This document shows, piece after piece, positions 47,035 to 52,729 of a DNA stretch of 52,729 nucleotides. Origin of the DNA: Burkholderiales bacterium Ga0077544 (GTDB lineage: Bacteria; Pseudomonadota; Gammaproteobacteria; Burkholderiales; Burkholderiaceae_D). A program made the position numbers and the translations under genes. The notes beneath the pieces are model-generated. The model had not been told where the DNA came from, searched no databases, and saw only the letters and a program-made list of their open reading frames with translations. The stretch lies in NCBI GenBank assembly GCA_001464355.1, contig LNEU01000024.1, positions 113,063 through 165,791 on the forward strand, given 5' to 3'. How positions within the stretch are numbered: the stretch's first letter is position 1; every line of letters begins with the position of its first letter.

Positions 47035-48051
47035 ATGAATCCCCTAGAACAACTTGTAACGCAAGCCCAGACCGATTTCGCCGCCGCAGATGATGCCGCC
47101 GCGCTGGAAAACGCGAAAGCGAAGTACCTCGGTAAAACTGGACAGATCACTGAACAGATGAAGAGCCTGGGCAAGCTCGCGCCGGAAGAGCGCAAGACCC
47201 AGGGTGCTGTTATTAATTCTGCAAAAGAAAAGATCGAAGCTGCGCTGACCGCGCGTCGCGATGCTTTGTCCAATGCACAGATGGAGTCCCGCCTGAATGC
47301 GGAAGCCATCGACATCACCTTGCCTGGCCGTGGTCGTGGCACCGGTGGTATACACCCTGTCATGCGCTCATGGCAGCGTATTGAAGAGATTTTCGGCTCT
47401 ATCGGTTTCGACGTGGCAGATGGTCCCGAGATCGAAAACGACTGGACCAATTTCACCGCACTGAACAGTCCGGAGAATCATCCAGCGCGTTCGATGCAAG
47501 ATACGTTTTACATCGAAGGCAACGATACGCAAGGTAAGCCTTTGCTGCTACGTACGCACACCAGTCCAATGCAAGTGCGCTATGCACGCATGAACAAACC
47601 GCCTATCCGCGTCATCGCGCCTGGCCGTACTTATCGCGTCGATAGCGATGCAACGCATTCACCTATGTTCCATCAGGTCGAAGGTTTGTGGATCGATGAA
47701 AACATTAGCTTCGCCGACTTGAAGGGCGTGTACCTCAATTTCGTCAAAGCGTTTTTCGAAACCGATGATTTGCAAGTGCGCTTCCGCCCATCGTATTTTC
47801 CATTTACCGAACCGTCGGCCGAGATCGATATCGCCTTCGGTAGCGGTCCATTGAAAGGCCGCTGGCTGGAAGTGTCGGGAGCTGGTCAGGTGCATCCGAA
47901 CGTGATGCGCAATATGGGATTCGATCCGGAACAATTCATCGGTTTTGCGTTTGGCTCCGGTATAGAACGCCTGACGATGCTGCGTTATGGCATCAATGAT
48001 CTGCGCCTGTTCTACGAAGGCGATTTGCGTTTCCTGAAACAATTCAACTAG
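47035..48051 (+). CDS. pheS: Phenylalanyl-tRNA synthetase alpha subunit
   Basis: Encodes 338 residues from ATG 47035 with ribosome site TAAGGA; in-frame codons upstream to 46903 run through the terminator and are not translated in my view. N-terminal coiled-coil that holds tRNA-Phe, then class II core: [34 protein letters not shown], motif 2 [18 protein letters not shown] and motif 3 [11 protein letters not shown]. Pairs with PheT as an alpha2-beta2 enzyme. Confidence 0.98.
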   Translation: MNPLEQLVTQAQTDFAAADDAAALENAKAKYLGKTGQITEQMKSLGKLAPEERKTQGAVINSAKEKIEAALTARRDALSNAQMESRLNAEAIDITLPGRGRGTGGIHPVMRSWQRIEEIFGSIGFDVADGPEIENDWTNFTALNSPENHPARSMQDTFYIEGNDTQGKPLLLRTHTSPMQVRYARMNKPPIRVIAPGRTYRVDSDATHSPMFHQVEGLWIDENISFADLKGVYLNFVKAFFETDDLQVRFRPSYFPFTEPSAEIDIAFGSGPLKGRWLEVSGAGQVHPNVMRNMGFDPEQFIGFAFGSGIERLTMLRYGINDLRLFYEGDLRFLKQFN

Positions 48052-48129
48052 CAGTAACAAGGCAGGGCATGCTGAACAAGCGCGTGCTCTGATTTCTTTG
48101 TGGTGTCTGTGGCAAAAGGTTTTTAAATC

Positions 48130-50559
48130 ATGCAATTTTCCGAAAGCTGGCTCCGTACGATGGTCGATCCGAACATGACGTCGGACGAATTGGCACACAT
48201 GTTGACGATGTCCGGTCTGGAAGTCGAAGAAGTCGAACCGGTCGCACCGCCATTCTCAAATGTAGTGGTCGCTGAAGTGCGCGAGATTGCCAAGCATCCG
48301 AACGCCGATCGTCTGAATGTCTGTCAGGTTGATGTTGGTACTGGAACCTTGTTAAACATCGTCTGCGGTGCGCCGAATGTGCGCGCTGGCATGAAGGTTG
48401 TTTGTGCATTGGCTGGCGCGATATTGCCGCCGGGCGAAGACGGCAAGCTTTTCGAAATCAAGGTTGGTGAATTGCGCGGCGTGGTGTCGCAAGGCATGTT
48501 GTGTTCGGCAAAAGAATTGAAATTGTCGGACGAGCAGGGCGGCTTGATGGACTTGCCATCGGACGCGCCTATCGGCCAGAATTTCCGCGATTACTATCAA
48601 CTCAATGACTTGAAATTCACGATCAAGCTGACACCGAACAAGGCAGATTGCCTGTCGGTTCTTGGCGTTGCGCGTGAAGTATCGGCATTGACCGGTACGG
48701 CATTGAAAGCACCAACTTATCAAGCAGTGGCAGCGACGATCAAAGATGTATTGCCGGTGACCGTTTCGGCTCCGGATTTATGTGGTCGTTTTTCCGGTCG
48801 CATCATTCGCGGCTTGAATGCCAAAGCGCAGACGCCGGATTGGATGAAGCAACGTTTGGAGCGCAGCGGTCAACGTCCGATTTCTGCATTGGTCGACATC
48901 TCAAACTATGTCATGCTTGAACTGGGTCGTCCAACCCACGTGTTCGATCTGGATAAAATCCACGGTGGCTTGAATGTACGCTGGGGTAAAAAAGATGAAT
49001 CGCTGAAGCTCTTGAACGGCAATACGGTTGCCGTCGACGAGTGGATAGGCGTGATCGCCGATGATCAGCAAATTGAATCGCTGGCGGGCATCATGGGCGG
49101 TGATGCGACGGCCGTATCTCTCGACACACAAGACATTTATCTGGAAGCTGCATTCTGGTATCCAAATGCAATCCAGGGTCGCGCACGTCGTTTCAATTTT
49201 TCGACTGATGCAGCGCATCGTTTTGAACGTGGCGTCGACTTTGCAACGACGGTCGAACACATCGAACGCATCACTGCATTGATCGTCGAGATCTGCGGCC
49301 AAAATGATAAAACAGCAGTGGGTCCTATCGACGACCATATCGTCAATCTGCCTAAACGCGACCCTGTCAGCGTGCGCACTGCGCGTGCCGTCAAGGTTAT
49401 CGGCGTTGCATTGACCGATGCGCAGATCGCCGACATCTTCACGCGTCTCGCTTTGCCATTCACGCAAAAAGACGGCGTGTTCTCGGTAACGCCACCTTCC
49501 TACCGTTTCGATATCGAAATCGAAGAAGACTTGATCGAAGAGATCGCGCGCGTCTACGGCTTTGAGAATATTCCAGCCTTGCCGCCAGTCGCAGCAAATG
49601 CAATGCGCATTCGTCCTGAGAACACGCGTTCGCTGTTCACTATTCGTCGCCAGTTGGCTGACTCCGATTATCAGGAAGTGGTCAATTTCAGCTTTGTTGA
49701 GCAAGCGTGGGAAGCCGATTTCGCTGGCAACACCAATCCAATCAAATTGCTGAATCCAATTGCCAGCCAGATGGGCGTGATGCGTTCATCAATGATAGGC
49801 AATCTGATTGCGAATGTGCGCTACAACCTGAACCGCAAGGTCAGCCGTATTCGCCTGTTTGAAATTGGCGCGGTTTATTTGCGCAATAACAGCGAGCAAG
49901 ATGGCCCATTGTCCGTTGCCGGTTACGATCAGCCTAAACGCGTCGCGGCAATAGCCTACGGTCCAATCGTGGAAGAGCAGTGGGGCATGGCCGCGCGCAA
50001 TGTTGATTATTTCGACGTGAAAGCGGATCTGGAAGCCTTGTTTGCACCGAAGACAGTTACCTTTGCCAAGGTTGAACATCCTGCATTGCATCCCGGCCGC
50101 TCTGCGAATGTTTCACTCGATGGCAAAGTCGTAGGCTTTATCGGTGAATTGCATCCGCGTTGGCAGCAAAAGTACGATTTACCTTTGGCTCCAGTTTTAT
50201 TCGAGGTTGATGCCAGTGCTTTGCAGCAAGTCGATGTGCCTAGTTACAAGGAAATTTCGAAGTTCCCTGCGGTAACGCGCGACCTCGCTTTGGTAGTGAA
50301 ACATGCAGTTCCAACGCAGGCTTTAATCGATGCTTTTGTTGCTGAAAAGCATGCAAATGCAATCTGCAATATTTTGCAAGTGGTTGTTTTATTTGATGAA
50401 TATCGCGGCAAGGGATTGGAGGAAGACGAAAAAAGCCTTGCTTTCCGATTCACCTTGCAAGATACTCAAGCTACCCTGCAAGATGATTTGGTCGATGCCG
50501 CAATGGCTGCATTTGTAGCCGCAGCCGGCACAAAACACGGTGCCAAATTACGTGCATAA
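48130..50559 (+). CDS. pheT: Phenylalanyl-tRNA synthetase beta subunit
   Basis: Encodes 809 residues. Domains in order: N-terminal B1, EMAP-like tRNA-binding domain ([25 protein letters not shown], about 40-150), B3/B4 editing domain ([22 protein letters not shown]), B5 DNA-binding-like fold, an inactive class II-like core, and the C-terminal FDX-ACB anticodon domain ([13 protein letters not shown]). It hydrolyses Tyr-tRNA-Phe. Starts 78 bases after pheS; full family length, no lesions. Confidence 0.98.
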   Translation: MQFSESWLRTMVDPNMTSDELAHMLTMSGLEVEEVEPVAPPFSNVVVAEVREIAKHPNADRLNVCQVDVGTGTLLNIVCGAPNVRAGMKVVCALAGAILPPGEDGKLFEIKVGELRGVVSQGMLCSAKELKLSDEQGGLMDLPSDAPIGQNFRDYYQLNDLKFTIKLTPNKADCLSVLGVAREVSALTGTALKAPTYQAVAATIKDVLPVTVSAPDLCGRFSGRIIRGLNAKAQTPDWMKQRLERSGQRPISALVDISNYVMLELGRPTHVFDLDKIHGGLNVRWGKKDESLKLLNGNTVAVDEWIGVIADDQQIESLAGIMGGDATAVSLDTQDIYLEAAFWYPNAIQGRARRFNFSTDAAHRFERGVDFATTVEHIERITALIVEICGQNDKTAVGPIDDHIVNLPKRDPVSVRTARAVKVIGVALTDAQIADIFTRLALPFTQKDGVFSVTPPSYRFDIEIEEDLIEEIARVYGFENIPALPPVAANAMRIRPENTRSLFTIRRQLADSDYQEVVNFSFVEQAWEADFAGNTNPIKLLNPIASQMGVMRSSMIGNLIANVRYNLNRKVSRIRLFEIGAVYLRNNSEQDGPLSVAGYDQPKRVAAIAYGPIVEEQWGMAARNVDYFDVKADLEALFAPKTVTFAKVEHPALHPGRSANVSLDGKVVGFIGELHPRWQQKYDLPLAPVLFEVDASALQQVDVPSYKEISKFPAVTRDLALVVKHAVPTQALIDAFVAEKHANAICNILQVVVLFDEYRGKGLEEDEKSLAFRFTLQDTQATLQDDLVDAAMAAFVAAAGTKHGAKLRA

Positions 50560-50601
50560 GCAGTTATATCTTGAGCCAAGGCTCAACCTGAGACCCCAGC
50601 A

Positions 50602-51030
50602 GTGAATATACCGAATATGAATGATGTGAACTCCGCTGAACTTCAATCCTTGTTGGCAGCCGACCTGAACCGCGCAATGCTTGAAGCGCAGGTTCGTTCG
50701 CAGGCGGAAAAGAATTTGCCAACGCTGACCAAGGCTGAGTTGGCTGAGTTGCTGTTCGAGCAAGTCGGCTTGAACAAGCGTGAAGCCAAAGACATGGTTG
50801 AGACCTTCTTTGATGAAATCCGTAACGCCTTGGAACGTGGTGAAGCCGTAAAATTATCCGGTTTCGGTAACTTTCAATTGCGCGACAAACCGCAACGTCC
50901 GGGCCGTAATCCAAAAACAGGTGAAGAAATTCCTATCACCGCACGCCGCGTAGTTACTTTCCATGCGAGCCAGAAGCTCAAAGGCATGGTCGACACTTCC
51001 AGCCAAAAATCGTTTGCCGAAACCAGCTGA
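50602..51030 (+). CDS. ihfA: Integration host factor alpha subunit, with N-terminal extension
   Basis: Encodes 142 residues from GTG 50602; an ATG at 50617 would give 137. The IHF fold begins near residue 41 ([27 protein letters not shown]) and includes the DNA-bending arm [28 protein letters not shown] with its intercalating Pro. The first ~40 residues are a Gln/Ala/Leu-rich extension absent from enterobacterial IhfA, seen in related Burkholderiales. Binds and bends DNA as a dimer with IhfB. Lies after pheT and 3 bases before merR. Confidence 0.95.
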   Translation: MNIPNMNDVNSAELQSLLAADLNRAMLEAQVRSQAEKNLPTLTKAELAELLFEQVGLNKREAKDMVETFFDEIRNALERGEAVKLSGFGNFQLRDKPQRPGRNPKTGEEIPITARRVVTFHASQKLKGMVDTSSQKSFAETS

Positions 51031-51033
51031 TAG

Positions 51034-51423
51034 ATGAACGAACGGCTCAACAAACCCGAATTGGTCGCATTGCCGCCCATTCCAGCAAAACGCTACTTCA
51101 CGATCGGTGAAGTCAGCGAGTTGTGTGGTGTCAAACCGCACGTTCTGCGTTACTGGGAACAAGAATTCACGCAACTGAAACCTGTTAAACGGCGTGGCAA
51201 CCGTCGCTACTATCAGCATCATGAAGTGCTGCTGATTCGCCGGATACGCGAGTTACTGTATGAGCAAGGTTTCACGATCAGCGGTGCGCGCAACAAGCTT
51301 GACAGCCGCATTCTGGATGCGCGCGGCGACGAAGATCTTGCGCTCGATGGTGTAAGGATAGATTCGAATGCCATGCTTGCGATTCGCAAAGAATTGATAG
51401 AGATTCTGACTTTGCTCAAGTAA
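51034..51423 (+). CDS. MerR-family transcriptional regulator
   Basis: Encodes 129 residues. Winged helix [24 protein letters not shown]...[13 protein letters not shown], a second HTH-like helix [20 protein letters not shown], and a short C-terminal helix. No metal-binding cysteines in the C-terminus, so it is not a classic metal sensor. Genes of this type follow ihfA in most beta- and gammaproteobacteria; function unknown. Directly coupled to ihfA. Confidence 0.92.
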   Translation: MNERLNKPELVALPPIPAKRYFTIGEVSELCGVKPHVLRYWEQEFTQLKPVKRRGNRRYYQHHEVLLIRRIRELLYEQGFTISGARNKLDSRILDARGDEDLALDGVRIDSNAMLAIRKELIEILTLLK

Positions 51424-51483
51424 ATCCGCTTTGTAATGCAAGTCTGTCGCATTTTGCATGACAAAAAAGCAGTGCTGCTCTGG

Positions 51484-51489
51484 TATAAT
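51484..51489 (+). promoter_or_regulatory. -10 box of tRNA-Pro
   Basis: Perfect TATAAT ending 11 bases before the tRNA, identical spacing to the other tRNAs here. The best -35-like sequence, ATGACA, is 20 bases away, longer than usual. Confidence 0.65.
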
Positions 51490-51500
51490 TTTGCGCTTGT

Positions 51501-51577
51501 CGGGGCGTAGCGCAGCCTGGTAGCGTACTTGCATGGGGTGCAAGGGGTCGAGTGTTCGAATCACTCCGTCCCGACCA
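51501..51577 (+). tRNA. tRNA-Pro (GGG anticodon), likely integration site
   Basis: 77 bases with encoded CCA. Acceptor CGGGGCG with CGTCCCG (one G-U), anticodon stem CTTGC/GCAAG with loop ATGGGGT, T-arm GAGTGTTCGAATCACTC. GGG reads CCC/CCU. The C1-G72 pair is typical of bacterial tRNA-Pro. A tyrosine integrase gene pointing at its 3' end starts 82 bases away, the usual arrangement after tRNA-targeted integration. The crossover core is probably in the 3' half (about 51535-51577). Confidence 0.97.
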
Positions 51578-51615
51578 ATAGAATCAAAGACTTACCTAAT
51601 TTACTGTATCAACGT

Positions 51616-51656
51616 ACAGCGCTGTATATTAGACACTGTCTAATATACAGCGCTGT
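51616..51656. repeat. 41-bp perfect palindrome between tRNA-Pro and integrase
   Basis: Two 20-bp arms (51616-51635 and 51637-51656) are exact reverse complements around one central C at 51636. Both outer ends are the self-palindrome ACAGCGCTGT. It ends 2 bases before the integrase stop and 38 bases after the tRNA, and is followed by TTTTC. It can act as a convergent terminator, or as a protein-binding site at the element end. Confidence 0.9.
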
Positions 51657-51658
51657 TT

Positions 51659-52729
51659 TCATTTCAGCCACGGTAACGGCAGATCGATTGCCGACAATTC
51701 CGGCACCGATTCCTTGATGTAAATCTCCGATGTTTTGCCTGATGTATGAGCGAGTCGGGTTTGGATTGCCAGCCTGTTTGTACCGGCCTTGGCGGCATCT
51801 GTTGCGCCAAGTGCACGCAAATCCTTGAACCACACCGGGTCTGTGATTCCTGCGCGCTCTCTGGCCCTATCCCACATCGAAAACAATCCGGACTTGGTGT
51901 ACGGCTCACCATCGCGGGTAGGAAATAGGTATGGCGTAATCAGCGGCTGGCCCTTTACCTTGTACTCTTTTTTGATCTTGCGCGCGCGATCGAGCACTTC
52001 CTGAATCTGCGGCGTGATCACGATGTCCACAGTCTTGCCGCTGGTCTTTGACGTTTTACTGGGTTTGAACCGGATACTGCCGCCGATACCGCCATCGATC
52101 TGCGATTCCTTGAGCATGCGGACATCGATCGCACGCTGCCATAACAGATAAGCCATATCGATCAGGCAGCCAAACATCGGGCCGCTCGCCGTGGCAAAGG
52201 TGTTGCCGGTTTCTCTATGCGGTGTGCTGATCATGCCGGCGGAGCGGATGCGTTGCACCTGGTCGTGCGTGGGTAATATCTCGCGGCGTTTTGTTTCGTA
52301 ATCTGACAGATCCAATTGATCGACAGGGTTGTCCTGACGCAGCCCCAGCTCGGAAATGATGAACTTAAACAGACGGCGCATTAAGGCGCTGTATTTGCGT
52401 GCAGTGTTCGGGTTGTCTCTAAAATTGTCCCGTAGGAAATCGGCGCATAACTTAGTCGTCACTTGTGTAACGTGGAATTCCTCGAAACATTTGGAAATTC
52501 GTTGCAGGTATTGCGTGTATTGCGATTGCGTTTCCGGCGTGTACTTGGCCAGCTTGTTGGCTTTGAACTCATCGCAGGCATACGGCATACTCCCAACCAG
52601 CGCTTTCTGATCCTTCAATAGACCGCCTAGCGCCAACAGCATTGTGGGCTCACCGTCTGCGACTGAGCATAACCGGATCCACTTACGCAGCTTTCCATCC
52701 TTCGGATCTGGCATTGGTTCTGCCGATAC
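51659..52729 (-). CDS. Tyrosine recombinase/phage-type integrase, start outside window
   Basis: The frame is open to the right edge of the window; a possible ATG at 52714 exists, but no ribosome site is visible and related integrases have more N-terminal sequence, so the true start is probably outside. The core-binding domain (about 45-140 from that ATG) includes SQYTQYLQRISKCFEEF. The catalytic domain has Arg in LLWQRAIDVRML, KDLRALGATDAAKAG in place of the usual HxxR box (first His is Lys), LAHTSGKTSEIYIK with His and the nucleophile Tyr. The substitution occurs in other integrases of this branch, so it should be active. It points at tRNA-Pro, as expected for the first gene of an island or prophage extending right. 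Confidence 0.88.
   Translation of the reverse strand, partial: VSAEPMPDPKDGKLRKWIRLCSVADGEPTMLLALGGLLKDQKALVGSMPYACDEFKANKLAKYTPETQSQYTQYLQRISKCFEEFHVTQVTTKLCADFLRDNFRDNPNTARKYSALMRRLFKFIISELGLRQDNPVDQLDLSDYETKRREILPTHDQVQRIRSAGMISTPHRETGNTFATASGPMFGCLIDMAYLLWQRAIDVRMLKESQIDGGIGGSIRFKPSKTSKTSGKTVDIVITPQIQEVLDRARKIKKEYKVKGQPLITPYLFPTRDGEPYTKSGLFSMWDRARERAGITDPVWFKDLRALGATDAAKAGTNRLAIQTRLAHTSGKTSEIYIKESVPELSAIDLPLPWLK

Overview
The window reads as a chromosomal segment of a betaproteobacterium in Burkholderiales, most like the Oxalobacteraceae (Herminiimonas/Janthinobacterium type). This rests on gene order (relA, tRNA-Val, thrS, infC, rpmI, rplT, pheS, pheT, ihfA, merR, tRNA-Pro; rpsO-pnp-tpiA-secG-tRNA-Leu-nuoA..N followed by a DUF2818 gene), protein character and moderate GC. 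It is recognition from memory, not a database match.

Layout. 1-1364: 3' -truncated PAS sensor histidine kinase on the minus strand, then tRNA-Arg(ACG). 2100-8214: a two-partner secretion locus with a TpsB outer-membrane transporter, a 1333-residue TpsA exoprotein carrying GLUG and YDG repeats, and a small unknown ORF ending at a strong terminator. 8412-13599: accessory genes: a GPH-type MFS transporter overlapping a chalcone-isomerase-like protein, a glycine-zipper lipoprotein, an AT-rich gap holding a 128-bp imperfect palindrome, a small exported protein, an oxalate/formate-type MFS transporter and a BamE-like lipoprotein. 13752-33046: core block with rpsO, pnp, tpiA, secG, tRNA-Leu(GAG) and all fourteen nuo genes for respiratory complex I plus a DUF2818 membrane protein. 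33151-40913: NUDIX hydrolase, ETF:ubiquinone oxidoreductase, short-chain dehydrogenase, PAS-LuxR regulator divergent from a 3-oxoacid CoA-transferase pair, 3-hydroxybutyrate dehydrogenase, an alpha/beta hydrolase and a RidA-family protein. Together these suggest ketone-body/PHB and acyl-CoA catabolism feeding electrons to ubiquinone. 40921-51423: relA, tRNA-Val(GAC), thrS, infC, rpmI, rplT, pheS, pheT, ihfA, merR. 51501-52729: tRNA-Pro(GGG) followed by a tyrosine integrase pointing at it, so a mobile element probably starts here and runs out of the window.

Most notable observations: nuoH is broken in this sequence, apparently by a net loss of about 23 bases in a membrane helix, and the nuoG/nuoH junction has lost a normal stop/start arrangement; a 128-bp long palindrome in the gap before the transporter at 11641; a 41-bp perfect palindrome between tRNA-Pro and the integrase; infC uses a non-canonical ATA (or ATT) start; two distant terminators share a hairpin with a compensatory base-pair change; a 31-codon ORF with a very strong ribosome-binding site lies after relA. 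I found no clearly new multi-gene system. The candidates nearest to novelty are the palindromic element, the small third ORF of the secretion locus and the integrase-side palindrome.
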